Assembly (NCBI GenBank): GCA_964584415.1
Contig: CAZOZX010000038.1
Location: 1-18,404, forward strand
Length of the DNA stretch: 18,404 bases
DNA from: PHAA01 sp964584415
GTDB lineage: Bacteria > Bacillota > Syntrophomonadia > Syntrophomonadales > Syntrophomonadaceae
Reading direction: 5' to 3'
Shown here one piece after another: positions 5,996-13,987 of this stretch (positions are counted from its first letter, which is position 1; each line of letters starts with the position of its first letter). The notes beneath the pieces are model-generated. The model did not search any database and was not told the DNA's origin. It saw only the letters and a list, made by a program, of their open reading frames with translations. Made by a program: the position numbers and the translations under genes.

Positions 5996-6850
5996 TTAGT
6001 CCAGTAAATTCAGCTCCCGGGTAAGATAGTGTTCCAGCAGGCGGAGAGCAACGTGCTGCCGGTAAAGACGGGTGGAACGGATGTCGTCGACGGGGCTGAT
6101 CAAGTCCCGGTAAATATCGATTATTTCGGGCGCCATTGCTATGAGATCATCCCGGCTAACCCCGGTCATGAGCTTTTCAGCAGCTGGACTTCGTACCACG
6201 GTGGGGGCAACTGCTCCAAGGGCAATCCTTACCCAATTGACGTGGTTAGCTTCATAATTGGCCGCCGCGTAGAATGACAGCTTGGAGATGCTGTTGGCCT
6301 TGCGGGTTCCGACTTTACGATAATAACAGTCTTTGATGTTTAACAATGGGATCTCGATATGAGTCAGGATCTGGTCGGGCTTGCGGCTATTAAGCCCCGG
6401 CCCGGTGATAAACTCATTGATTCCGACTTCGCTGGTCCCGGCCTGCGATTGCAGGTGGAGAACCGCATCCAGCGCATAAAGCATCGGCAGGCTGTCCCCC
6501 GCCGGGGAAGAATTGCATATATTTCCGCCCAGAGTGGCCAAATTCCGGATCGGCGGCGAGGCCATTTGGGTCAAGGATTTTTTAATATAATCGGGTACAT
6601 CCGGATGGTTGATTATAGCCGCCAGGGTAGTTCCGGCACCGATTGTCATCCGGTCAGCCTTGATCTCTATACCGGTCAGTTCCGGTAAATGGCCGATAAA
6701 TACTACTGGCTTGGCAAAGTTGGGTACGGTACCGTTCCAGGGCCGGTATTTTACCATGAGGTCGGTGCCGCCAGCCAGGAGCAGAGTTTCCTCAGCATTT
6801 ATTATTTGCAATGCTTCGGCCAGGTTTTGCGGCCGGTATGTTTTTACCAT
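5996..6850 (-). CDS. Molybdenum hydroxylase FAD-binding subunit (xanthine dehydrogenase FAD subunit-like)
   Basis: Carries the FAD that passes electrons from the iron-sulfur subunit to the final acceptor in a xanthine-dehydrogenase-type enzyme. The vanillyl-alcohol-oxidase-type FAD domain is shown by LLLAGGTDLM (about residues 23-32) and TLGGNICNSSPAGD (about 105-120). Its 284 residues match the family. A longer reading to 6919 would run into the upstream gene; I chose ATG 6850 because it follows GGAAGGGA and overlaps the stop of the 2Fe-2S subunit gene by a few bases, as expected for translational coupling. It is the third structural gene in the cluster Mo - FeS - FAD. The substrate cannot be told from this subunit. 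Confidence 0.93.
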   Translation of the reverse strand: MVKTYRPQNLAEALQIINAEETLLLAGGTDLMVKYRPWNGTVPNFAKPVVFIGHLPELTGIEIKADRMTIGAGTTLAAIINHPDVPDYIKKSLTQMASPPIRNLATLGGNICNSSPAGDSLPMLYALDAVLHLQSQAGTSEVGINEFITGPGLNSRKPDQILTHIEIPLLNIKDCYYRKVGTRKANSISKLSFYAAANYEANHVNWVRIALGAVAPTVVRSPAAEKLMTGVSRDDLIAMAPEIIDIYRDLISPVDDIRSTRLYRQHVALRLLEHYLTRELNLLD

Positions 6851-7320
6851 AATCCCTTCCCTTCCCGGGATGCGGCCATAATTGCCTCTACAATCATCCC
6901 GTAACCGGTACACCGGCACAGGTTGCCCGATAAACCTTCCCTGATGTCAGCTTCCGACGGATTGGGATTGACGGAAAGCAGCGCTTCAGCGGCCATGATC
7001 ATGGCCGGGGTGCAAAAACCGCACTGCACGCTGCCGGCCTCGGCAAAGGACTGCTGGATGACATCGAATCGCCTGGTCGGGCGGAATCCTTCTATAGTAA
7101 TTATCTCTTTCCTTTCAATCGTGCCCACCGGAACCAGGCAGGAGTTGACCAGCCGGTTGTCCAGCAGCACCCCGCAGGCTCCGCATTCCCCTTCCCCGCA
7201 TCCCTCTTTGGTGCCGGTCAGTTGGAAGTCATCCCGCAGCACATCCACCAGCCGCCGCAGCGGATCGGTGCGGATAACCTGGGCTTGGCCATTGAGCTGG
7301 AACTTAATCGTCATCTGCAT
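6844..7320 (-). CDS. Molybdenum hydroxylase 2Fe-2S subunit
   Basis: Small electron-transfer subunit that carries two [2Fe-2S] clusters between the molybdenum site and FAD. The plant-ferredoxin-like domain has C41, C46, C49 and C61 (the CGEGECGAC motif and a downstream cysteine). The C-terminal helical domain has C100, C103, C135 and C137 (CGFCTP and CRCTGY). All eight cluster ligands are present, and 158 residues is the usual length. The ATG at 7320 follows GGAG at 10 bases and lies inside the end of the Mo subunit gene, overlapping it by 17 bases. Its close fit with the genes on both sides indicates one operon and one complex. Confidence 0.96.
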   Translation of the reverse strand: MQMTIKFQLNGQAQVIRTDPLRRLVDVLRDDFQLTGTKEGCGEGECGACGVLLDNRLVNSCLVPVGTIERKEIITIEGFRPTRRFDVIQQSFAEAGSVQCGFCTPAMIMAAEALLSVNPNPSEADIREGLSGNLCRCTGYGMIVEAIMAASREGKGLW

Positions 7321-9448
7321 TGTGCATCAACTCCATAATATTCTCGGGCGTAATAGGTATCTTCTTTATACCTTTACCGATGGCATTTTGGACTGCCAGG
7401 GCCAAAGCCGGAGCTGCCCCCACCAGGGGCAATTCGCCCAGGCCCCGGGCCCCGAAAGGTCCATTCGGATAGGGGTTATCCTCTATGAGTTTGCACTGGA
7501 TGGGCGGAAAATCTACCGTGGTGGGAATCATATAGTTGGTCAGGTTGTTTTGCCGTACCCTTCCGCCCACGGTATCAAGGACCTCAAGACTGCCATAACC
7601 CAATCCCTGCAGCAGGCCGCCTTCAATCTGTCCCTGCACTATCTTGACATCTATCGGAGTACCGATATCATAGATTGCATAAACCCCCTTGACATCTATC
7701 GCATAGGTCAGCGGATCGATTTCGACCTCCACCACATTGGCCCCCCAAGAATATTCGGGGTAGGCATTACCTATAAATTTTTCTTTATCCCAGCTGAGAG
7801 AGGCAGGATATTTAAAGTCTCTGAACACCTCTAGTTCAGGTTCTTCCCAGCGGGATCTCATTTCCTGGCAGCATTCGTACAATAATTGGCCCACGATCAT
7901 GATGGTCCGCGAAGCCACGGTCGGGCCCGAGTCAGGTGCGGAAACCGTGTCAGGGTAGTGATGGATTACCTGATCGATAGGTATTTGCAGGGCTTCAGCC
8001 ACAATCTTGCGCAGGGTGGTCAGGATTCCCTGGCCCAGTTCGGTACTGGAGACAAAGATCTGCACGGTATCATTTTTATATTTCCGCAAACGCACCCGGG
8101 ATTTGATGATGTCCCGTTCTCCGCTGCCGGTGAATCCACAGCCGTGAAAGAAGAAGGAACAGCCGATACCGGTCAATTTTTCCGGCCATGGTGAATGGTC
8201 CCGGCGCTTGTGCCGGTACCCGGACATAGCGTCAATCTCCTCCGCCATTTGGTCCAAGCGGATGTCGTTGCTGAGCAATCCCCCGGTCGAGGAGGTATCG
8301 CCCTGGTGAAGAAAATGTTTCTGTTTAAATTCCCATGGATCCAGGTTAAGCTGACGGGCAATGCTCTCCATGTGCATTTCTATGGCAAAAAAGGCCTGCG
8401 GCCCGCCGAATCCGCGAAAAGCGCCGCTGACCAATTTGTTGGTAGCATAGGCCCGTCCATTTACTTCCAGGTTGTCGACGTTGTATACACCGCCGGCTGA
8501 CAGGATGGTCCGCTGCAGCACCACGCTGGATAAACCCGCATATGCCCCGCCATCGGTTTTGACTTCGATTTGCCGGCCCAGGATACGGCCATCCTCATCC
8601 AGATAACTTCTATATTTGATCACGGCGGGATGCCGCTTGGTCGAGCATATTATATCCTCCTGGCGATCATAGACTAACTGCACCGGCCGACCGCTTTTGA
8701 TGGAAGCCAGGGCTGCGTGTACCGCCAGAATGGAGGGAAACTCCTCTTTACCCCCAAATCCTCCCCCGGTGGGCAGCTGCACCACCCTTATCCGTTCCTG
8801 GGGCCATCCCAGCGCCTGCAGCAAGGCTTCCTTGACATAGTAAGGGCATTGGATGGAGCCGTATACGATTATAATTTCATCCTCGTATACCGCCAGGACT
8901 GATTGGGGCTCCAGGTAGAGTTGTTCCTGATAACCGGTCTCATACTCATCTTCGATCACATGGCTGGCATCTTGAATGGCCTGTTCCAGGTTGCCCTTGG
9001 AATAATGGTATTCCACGAACCAGGGCTGATCACCGAATATGAAATCATCGCTGCGTTTTTCTGCTTCTTCTATACTAAAAATCGGATTTAGATCAAGGTA
9101 ATCAATTTGGATGGAATCGATAATCCGGAGGATGACCTCTTTGTCGGGGCCAACCACCAGCAGGATCGGTTCGCCGATATAGTTGACCGTATCTGATGCC
9201 AGGAAAGGCTGGTCATCATAGACGATGGGAACCACATTTCTCCCCGGGATATCGCGATGATCGATTATATAGTAACCAGAAGGCAATGCCGGAATCTGCA
9301 CCGCCGCAATCCGGGCCCGGGGCCGATTGGAGCGCATCGTCCTGGCATAAAGCATTCCCGGTAATTTGATGTCGGCACAGTAGCGGGCTTTACCGCTTAT
9401 TTTTTCATCGAAGTCAAACCGCTTGACTGGAGTACTGATTTTATTCAC
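7304..9448 (-). CDS. Molybdenum hydroxylase large (molybdopterin-binding) subunit, xanthine dehydrogenase-like
   Basis: Catalytic subunit that hydroxylates an N-heterocyclic or aldehyde substrate at a molybdenum-pterin site. Family motifs appear in order: KISGKARYCADI near the N-terminus, QCPYYVKEAL, LPTGGGFGGKEE (molybdopterin contact), GAFRGFGGPQA, STELGQGI and GARGLGELPLVGAAP. The last holds the glutamate that acts as catalytic base in xanthine dehydrogenase, although the usual GEPP is GELP here. The AYRCSFR motif of CO dehydrogenases is absent, so a purine- or heterocycle-type enzyme is more likely. I chose the GTG at 9448, close to GGGGGAG; a GTG five codons earlier has no ribosome binding site. 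The start overlaps the end of the mocA-like gene. Its 714 residues are slightly short. The substrate remains unknown. Confidence 0.93.
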   Translation of the reverse strand: MNKISTPVKRFDFDEKISGKARYCADIKLPGMLYARTMRSNRPRARIAAVQIPALPSGYYIIDHRDIPGRNVVPIVYDDQPFLASDTVNYIGEPILLVVGPDKEVILRIIDSIQIDYLDLNPIFSIEEAEKRSDDFIFGDQPWFVEYHYSKGNLEQAIQDASHVIEDEYETGYQEQLYLEPQSVLAVYEDEIIIVYGSIQCPYYVKEALLQALGWPQERIRVVQLPTGGGFGGKEEFPSILAVHAALASIKSGRPVQLVYDRQEDIICSTKRHPAVIKYRSYLDEDGRILGRQIEVKTDGGAYAGLSSVVLQRTILSAGGVYNVDNLEVNGRAYATNKLVSGAFRGFGGPQAFFAIEMHMESIARQLNLDPWEFKQKHFLHQGDTSSTGGLLSNDIRLDQMAEEIDAMSGYRHKRRDHSPWPEKLTGIGCSFFFHGCGFTGSGERDIIKSRVRLRKYKNDTVQIFVSSTELGQGILTTLRKIVAEALQIPIDQVIHHYPDTVSAPDSGPTVASRTIMIVGQLLYECCQEMRSRWEEPELEVFRDFKYPASLSWDKEKFIGNAYPEYSWGANVVEVEIDPLTYAIDVKGVYAIYDIGTPIDVKIVQGQIEGGLLQGLGYGSLEVLDTVGGRVRQNNLTNYMIPTTVDFPPIQCKLIEDNPYPNGPFGARGLGELPLVGAAPALALAVQNAIGKGIKKIPITPENIMELMHNADDD

Positions 9449-10025
9449 CAGGCTCCCCCTCACTGATCAATTTTAGCGCCTGCCGGTAATCATCCAGGGT
9501 ATCGAGATCAAAACTAATCCCCGGGCAGTCCACCTCCAGCAAATAGGGTGACTGCGTGGCAATAAAGTCGCGCAGATTGGTAATGTCCCCGGAGTTGAGA
9601 ATCTTATCTATAGCTGTCTGGCGGAATAAAACCGGGTGGCCGCGGCGCTGCTTATATACTGGCACCACTACCTCGGCATCGACTGCCAACATCTTTTGGA
9701 ATACCTCCATTGCCACCAGGGGGATATCCCCGGGCAGAAAAAAGAACCGTTCCGCTTGTATAAAAGGCAGCCCGGTTTTGATGGAAGAAAACATACCCTC
9801 CTGGTAGTCCGGATTGTTGATAACCACAACCTGTGGGTTAGCGCTGAAGATGGATTCGATCAACTCACGGTTGTGACCGGTCACCACAATTATTCTCTCA
9901 CACCAGGGTGCCAGGCTGGCCACCGTGGTTTCGATCAGGGTCTGCCCGCCTAAATCAAGCGTCATCTTGTATTGATCGCCGGTTCGCTGCGACTTCCCCG
10001 CCGCAACTACCAATCCTTCTGCCAT
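9441..10025 (-). CDS. MocA/MobA-like nucleotidyltransferase (molybdopterin cytidylyltransferase)
   Basis: Probably attaches CMP to molybdopterin to form the cytosine dinucleotide cofactor used by xanthine-dehydrogenase-type enzymes. The 194-residue protein has the nucleotidyltransferase fold: VVAAGKSQRTG (usually LAAGxSxRMG) near the N-terminus, EGMFSSIKTGL, LPGDIPLV as the metal-binding site and RRGHPVLF, which MocA-type proteins share. The position, first in the molybdenum hydroxylase operon with its stop overlapping the next start, supports a cofactor role for that enzyme. MobA (GTP-using) or another sugar-phosphate nucleotidyltransferase is less likely from context. ATG at 10025 follows GAGG. 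Confidence 0.88.
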   Translation of the reverse strand: MAEGLVVAAGKSQRTGDQYKMTLDLGGQTLIETTVASLAPWCERIIVVTGHNRELIESIFSANPQVVVINNPDYQEGMFSSIKTGLPFIQAERFFFLPGDIPLVAMEVFQKMLAVDAEVVVPVYKQRRGHPVLFRQTAIDKILNSGDITNLRDFIATQSPYLLEVDCPGISFDLDTLDDYRQALKLISEGEPGE

Positions 10026-10054
10026 TACTGCCTCACATGATCAGTTCTTAACTT

Positions 10055-10085
10055 ATTTTATCACAGTGGGGCGGGGTTACGTAAA
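10055..10085 (-). promoter_or_regulatory. Candidate promoter of the molybdenum hydroxylase operon
   Basis: On the minus strand an extended -10 (TGA then TAAAAT, 10060-10055) lies about 30 bases upstream of the mocA-like start. The best -35 is TTTACG (10085-10080), at a long 19-base spacing, so the match is modest. No terminator separates it from the lipoprotein gene upstream, so readthrough is also possible. Confidence 0.4.
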
Positions 10086-10104
10086 CGGCTGCTGGATGAA
10101 CGAA

Positions 10105-10728
10105 TCAGTCGAAATATTTACTGTAACCGAGGGTAATGGCGTGGATTTTACTGTCCGGGGTTAAATTGAGATTGCTGCGCTCCCGGTTTTCCTGGCTGGA
10201 GAAAATCAGCAGCACCCCAGGTTCGGTTTCGAACCAACCTGCCAATTTAGCCGGGCTCTGGTTGCCGATAAATTCCGGGTACAGCTGCCGATACCGGTTC
10301 AAGGCCGATATGGATGGGTCTCCCACCTTGATCCCTTGAGCGGTCGGAAATACACTGGAGAAAACATCGATTTGCAGGACTTTGCCGCTGGTCTGGCCGA
10401 TAACTAAGTCACAAGCGGAGCCATAGGAACGGACTATCCAGCTTTCCCCGAAAGGGCCAACCTCGTCGCGCAGTTTATCGGCAAAATTCAGTCCCAGCAC
10501 CTTTTCCACTTCGGCTGCCGTCATCCCTAAACGGATACCACCCAGGAATTCCAAGCTCTGCCCTAAAGCAGCCGGATCGGGTTGACTGGGTTGAACTGGG
10601 TTGGGAGGGTCAACGGTGTTGCCCTGTCCCGGGTTTATGGTGTTGCTGCGTCCGTTTGGAGTTGGGCTGCACCCCCAGACGCCTAAGGCCAGCAGCAAAA
10701 TAAGACAGACGGTCATAAGTCTAGTCAT
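10105..10728 (-). CDS. Putative lipoprotein of unknown function
   Basis: I do not recognise a named family. The 207-residue product starts MTRLMTVCLILLLALGVWGC, a signal peptide ending in a lipobox-like VWGC, so Cys20 is probably lipidated and the protein anchored outside the membrane; tryptophan at -2 is unusual. A Pro/Asn/Gln-rich linker follows (about residues 21-52). The rest shows two similar modules, GIRLGMTAAEVEKVLG and GIKVGDPSISALNRYRQLYP, in the same layout as the protein at 414-986. The ATG at 10728 is preferred because AAAGGAG is 8 bases upstream; an ATG two codons earlier is too close to it. It lies about 90 bases after the DUF5655-type gene. Confidence 0.85.
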   Translation of the reverse strand: MTRLMTVCLILLLALGVWGCSPTPNGRSNTINPGQGNTVDPPNPVQPSQPDPAALGQSLEFLGGIRLGMTAAEVEKVLGLNFADKLRDEVGPFGESWIVRSYGSACDLVIGQTSGKVLQIDVFSSVFPTAQGIKVGDPSISALNRYRQLYPEFIGNQSPAKLAGWFETEPGVLLIFSSQENRERSNLNLTPDSKIHAITLGYSKYFD

Positions 10729-10820
10729 GCTCATCACTCCTTTGTCATTAATACATTTATCCTGCTGGGGTACTTGCATTTACGATAGTGATATCCATAA
10801 ACGTTCTACCAGGATTTGAA

Positions 10821-11243
10821 TCAGAGCAGCTTCTTACCCGGATTTTGTGGTTGACCACCTTTACCCCGGGCGGAAAACCGGTAGGCCTCGTTCAGCCAAT
10901 CGCGCAGGCTCTCATCCAGGTCGGAGATGGCACTGATTACCACGTGATGGGTCCAGCGGTTCGGGTAAGGATTCACCACTTGTTTGATTTTGGGATCCTG
11001 AATCATTCTATCCAGGCCAAACGAGAGGACCAGGCTGCCCTCCGGCTGCTTGAGGTCATATTTCTGGGGCAGCCACACCCAGGCAAATTTGCGGCTGGTT
11101 CCAAAATTGATCCCAGATTTCATGGCCTCCACCTTGACCGGCCCAATGCTGATAATCATGGTCTGGATCGCCTCAAAAAGAATCATTTGCTGCGGGTAAC
11201 CGGCAAAATAGGTTTCGATTTCCCCGGGGTTGGCTGCTGACAT
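10821..11243 (-). CDS. DUF5655-type hypothetical protein
   Basis: A 140-residue soluble protein without signal peptide or membrane segment. It resembles DUF5655 domains: a helical start (ETYFAGYPQQMILFEAIQTM), then IGPVKVEAMKSGINFGTSRKFAWVWLP, and a C-terminal HHVVISAISDLDESLRDWLNEAY, which matches the usual ending 'h.v.l.s..dld..l..wl..AY'. The molecular function of this family is not known. The start at ATG 11243 follows CAGGTG; a TTG six codons earlier lacks a suitable site. It is divergent from the nitroreductase-family gene and is followed by the lipoprotein gene in the same direction. Confidence 0.85.
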   Translation of the reverse strand: MSAANPGEIETYFAGYPQQMILFEAIQTMIISIGPVKVEAMKSGINFGTSRKFAWVWLPQKYDLKQPEGSLVLSFGLDRMIQDPKIKQVVNPYPNRWTHHVVISAISDLDESLRDWLNEAYRFSARGKGGQPQNPGKKLL

Positions 11244-11405
11244 GAATTTCACCTGCCCCAATAAGAATTTTATTGATCAGGCCAAGGGCTCTTTCCTATA
11301 TAATGGTATGTTTTCATCCGTAAAATCAACCGCCCGTATGCAATTCGATTTTATTTGGCCGTAATTTGTATCATAATATGGGGGTATAAAAGGAGGAGAT
11401 ATGTT

Positions 11406-11987
11406 TTGTTAAAAGATCTGATTTTGCGCAACCGCTCCTACCGGAGATATTACCAGGACCGCGAGGTGGCAATGGATACTCTGCGGGAACTGGTTGACCT
11501 GGCCCGTTTGGCCCCCAGCGGCAAAAACCTGCAGGGTCTAAAGTACATCCTTTCCAACCTGAGCGAATTAAATCAGCAGGTTAATGACTGCCTGACCTGG
11601 GCCGGTTACATCAAAGGCTGGAAGAGCCCACCGGAAGGTGAAAAACCATCCGCTTTCATAGTAATGGTAAAGGACAATGCAGTAGGGACAATATGGCCCC
11701 AGGACCTCGGTTTTGCCGGGATGAGCATATTGCTGGGAGCGGTAGAAAAAGGCCTGGGAGGATGCTTCCTGATGGCTATTGATAAGAAGCGGCTGCGGGA
11801 AGTACTGAAATTGGAAGACAGTTTTGAAATAGAAGCGGTAGTGGCGATTGGCTATCCCCGCGAAATGATCATAGTGGAGGAAATGGACGCAGCCAGCGAG
11901 GTGCGCTATTGGCGCGATGAAAACCAGGTCCACCATGTACCCAAGCGCAGCCTGGAAGACATAATCCTGCCTACCCCAATGGCGTAG
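11406..11987 (+). CDS. Nitroreductase-family FMN-dependent oxidoreductase
   Basis: A 193-residue member of the nitroreductase superfamily, expected to bind FMN and transfer hydride to an unknown acceptor in the cytoplasm. Support: NRSYRRYYQ near the N-terminus (phosphate contact with FMN), LVDLARLAPSGKNLQ (the ARxAPSxxNxQ motif), DLGFAGMSILLGAVEKGLGGCF and VVAIGYP. The start is unusual: AAGGAGG is followed by ATG TTT TGT TAA in another frame, and the proper frame begins with TTG at 11406, nine bases after the site. The alternative upstream in-frame starts have no binding site and give a low-complexity leader. The substrate cannot be inferred from the neighbours. Confidence 0.9.
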   Translation: MLKDLILRNRSYRRYYQDREVAMDTLRELVDLARLAPSGKNLQGLKYILSNLSELNQQVNDCLTWAGYIKGWKSPPEGEKPSAFIVMVKDNAVGTIWPQDLGFAGMSILLGAVEKGLGGCFLMAIDKKRLREVLKLEDSFEIEAVVAIGYPREMIIVEEMDAASEVRYWRDENQVHHVPKRSLEDIILPTPMA

Positions 11988-11989
11988 AG

Positions 11990-12014
11990 CAAGATATTCG
12001 TAATCTTGTCTTTG
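11990..12014 (+). terminator. Weak terminator after the nitroreductase-family gene
   Basis: CAAGAT (11990-11995) pairs with ATCTTG (12003-12008) around a 7-base loop, followed by TCTTT. The stem is short and AT-rich, so efficiency is uncertain. It lies between convergent genes. Confidence 0.4.
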
Positions 12015-12044
12015 CCAACCAAAAAATTTGGCGGGAGACCGGTG

Positions 12045-12275
12045 CTATTTGGCTTTGTAGGCCATTCCCATATAGCGGTCTCCCGTTGCCAGCTCCTCCA
12101 GCATCTGCTGCAGCCGTTTATAGCGAGTCTCCTCCCGCTTGGCTCGGGTAATCCAGCCGATATAGTCATTGCGCTGGTAAGGGGGTCGCTTGAGGTACCT
12201 TTCCATCAGGCCCCGTTCACTGATGGCTTTCTCAACATACTCAGGAACCGGATGCAGTTCTCTTTGCAGAGCCAT
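12045..12275 (-). CDS. Small YdeI/OmpD-associated-type protein
   Basis: A 76-residue soluble protein that matches the C-terminal part of the YdeI/OmpD-associated family: RPPYQRNDYIGWITRAKREETRYKRL followed by QMLEELATGDRYMGM. In longer relatives this is the C-terminal domain; here it stands alone, a form that also occurs in Firmicutes. YdeI proteins have been linked to resistance to antimicrobial peptides in enterobacteria, but that role should not be carried over without evidence. ATG at 12275 follows GAAGGGGTG. It is transcribed divergently from the DUF853 ATPase gene from a shared palindromic promoter. Confidence 0.85.
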   Translation of the reverse strand: MALQRELHPVPEYVEKAISERGLMERYLKRPPYQRNDYIGWITRAKREETRYKRLQQMLEELATGDRYMGMAYKAK

Positions 12276-12324
12276 ATCATCACCCCTTCAAAGCTTGGTC
12301 TTGGCTTAAGTTTACAATACATTC

Positions 12325-12340
12325 TGCTATAATTATAGCA
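12325..12340. promoter_or_regulatory. Palindromic divergent promoter with an extended -10 on both strands
   Basis: TGCTATAATTATAGCA is a perfect 16-bp palindrome. On the plus strand it gives TGC plus TATAAT (-10 at 12328-12333) directed to the DUF853 gene at 12412; on the minus strand the same sequence gives TGC plus TATAAT (-10 at 12337-12332) directed to the gene at 12275. Neither strand has a good -35, which suits extended -10 promoters. The two polymerases would compete for overlapping DNA. Confidence 0.72.
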
Positions 12341-12411
12341 ACCATACCCAACTGTACTCTTAGCTGGAATAAAAAGCCGGCAATTTTATACAGACAGGGA
12401 GTGAGCCAGTA

Positions 12412-13896
12412 ATGGACAGTATACTTTTTATCGCCAAAGGTGAAAACGAATTGCATCTCCTGCCCCAGATGGCCAATCGCCATGGTTTGATCACCGGAGC
12501 CACCGGAACCGGTAAAACCGTTTCGCTTAAAGTACTTGCCGAGGCCTTCAGCGCTATCGGCACTCCGGTATTTCTCACCGATATCAAAGGCGACCTGGCC
12601 AGTTTATGCGCTCCCGGGGTCAGTAATCCCAAGATGGAAGAACGCATTAAAAACCTGGGATTGGCTGACTTCACATACAGGTCCTATCCGGTAAGTTACT
12701 GGGATGTTTTCGGCGAGCAGGGACTGCCGGTGCGAACCACCATATCCGAAATGGGTCCGCTGCTGTTGGCCCGCCTGCTCAACCTTAACGATGTCCAAAG
12801 CGGGGTGCTGAATATAGTGTTCCGTATCGCTGACGATTCCGGTCTACTGCTGCTGGACCTGAAAGACCTGCGCTCCATGCTGGTTTATGTAGCCGATCAC
12901 GCCGCTGATTATACGGTTGAATACGGAACCATCTCCAAGCAGTCTATCGGCGCCATCCAGAGGGCCTTATTGGTCATTGAGGAACAAGGCGGGGACCGTT
13001 TCTTCGGCGAACCAGCCCTCGATGTGAGGGATTTCATGCAGACCGATCCTAATGGCCAGGGAATGATAAATATCCTGGCCTGTGATAAATTGTTCCAGTC
13101 GCCCATGTTATACTCCACCTTCCTGATGTGGATGCTCTCCGAGCTTTTCGAGGAACTGCCCGAGGTCGGCGATCCCGATAAACCCAAAATAGTGTTCTTC
13201 TTTGATGAGGCTCATCTTCTATTCGAAGAAGCTCCCGATGTTCTGATGGACCGGATTGAACAGGTAGTCCGGCTGGTGCGCTCCAAAGGGGTGGGCATAT
13301 ATTTCATCACCCAAAATCCGATTGATATACCTGATAAAATACTGGGACAGCTGGGCAACCGGGTACAGCATGCCCTGCGAGCTTATACTCCCCGCGACCA
13401 GAAGGCCATCAAAGCGGCCGCCGAAACCTTTCGCCAGAATCCCAAATATTCGGTTGACCAGGTCATTACCGAGCTGGCGGTGGGCGAAGCTTTGATTTCC
13501 TTCCTGGATGAAAAGGGCCGGCCCTCCATAGTTGAGCGGGCTTTTGTTCTGCCTCCCCACAGTCTAATGGGCACCATAGATACGGCCACCCGCCAAAGCG
13601 TAATCAATGCCTCTGCATTAAAGAATAAATATAATCAAACTATAGACCGGGAGTCGGCTTACGAGAACCTGCAGCAGAAATATGCCCAGGAAAAGAAACA
13701 AGCCGCGGAAGCAGAAGAAGAAAGACCCACTAAACGGACTAAAGCCAAAGAGCGGGATGAATATGAACGACCGGCGCGCAGAGGCCGGCCCCGTGACACC
13801 ACCCTGGAAAAGCTGGGCAAAACCGCGATCAATACGGTGGGCACCCAGTTGACCCGCCAGTTGGTCCGGGGATTACTGGGGTCATTCCTGCGCTGA
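12412..13896 (+). CDS. HerA-like P-loop ATPase, DUF853 (YjgR) family
   Basis: A 494-residue HerA/FtsK-type ATPase of the DUF853 family (E. coli YjgR); the family's biological role is not established. Walker A GATGTGKT is at residues 29-36 and Walker B IVFFFDEAH at about 259-267. Also seen are LTDIKGDLASL, characteristic of the family, and GIYFITQNPIDIP near residue 300, probably the sensor region. The last 80 residues are charged and Lys/Arg/Glu-rich (about 415-470), likely flexible and able to touch nucleic acid or a partner, and then LGKTAINTVGTQLTRQLVRGLLGS, an amphipathic tail. ATG at 12412 is preceded by GGGAG. The next gene in the same direction encodes endonuclease IV, 91 bases on; a role in DNA repair is possible but unproven. 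Confidence 0.93.
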   Translation: MDSILFIAKGENELHLLPQMANRHGLITGATGTGKTVSLKVLAEAFSAIGTPVFLTDIKGDLASLCAPGVSNPKMEERIKNLGLADFTYRSYPVSYWDVFGEQGLPVRTTISEMGPLLLARLLNLNDVQSGVLNIVFRIADDSGLLLLDLKDLRSMLVYVADHAADYTVEYGTISKQSIGAIQRALLVIEEQGGDRFFGEPALDVRDFMQTDPNGQGMINILACDKLFQSPMLYSTFLMWMLSELFEELPEVGDPDKPKIVFFFDEAHLLFEEAPDVLMDRIEQVVRLVRSKGVGIYFITQNPIDIPDKILGQLGNRVQHALRAYTPRDQKAIKAAAETFRQNPKYSVDQVITELAVGEALISFLDEKGRPSIVERAFVLPPHSLMGTIDTATRQSVINASALKNKYNQTIDRESAYENLQQKYAQEKKQAAEAEEERPTKRTKAKERDEYERPARRGRPRDTTLEKLGKTAINTVGTQLTRQLVRGLLGSFLR

Positions 13897-13987
13897 GCGC
13901 ATGTGGTGGGGTGAGTAATTACCCCAAGGATTTCTCATTTTTATTGGGAATAATTCGACAAAACCAGGCTGTCAGGAGGAACTTGTA

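Noticed and set aside
11244..11405. Promoters in the divergent region before the nitroreductase-family gene, such as TATAAT near 11299
   Set aside because: The -10-like hexamers have no -35 at suitable spacing, and no pair was convincing enough to list.
13907..13926. TGGGGT/ACCCCA hairpin after the DUF853 gene as a terminator
   Set aside because: No T run follows directly; the next Ts are about 10 bases away in mixed sequence.
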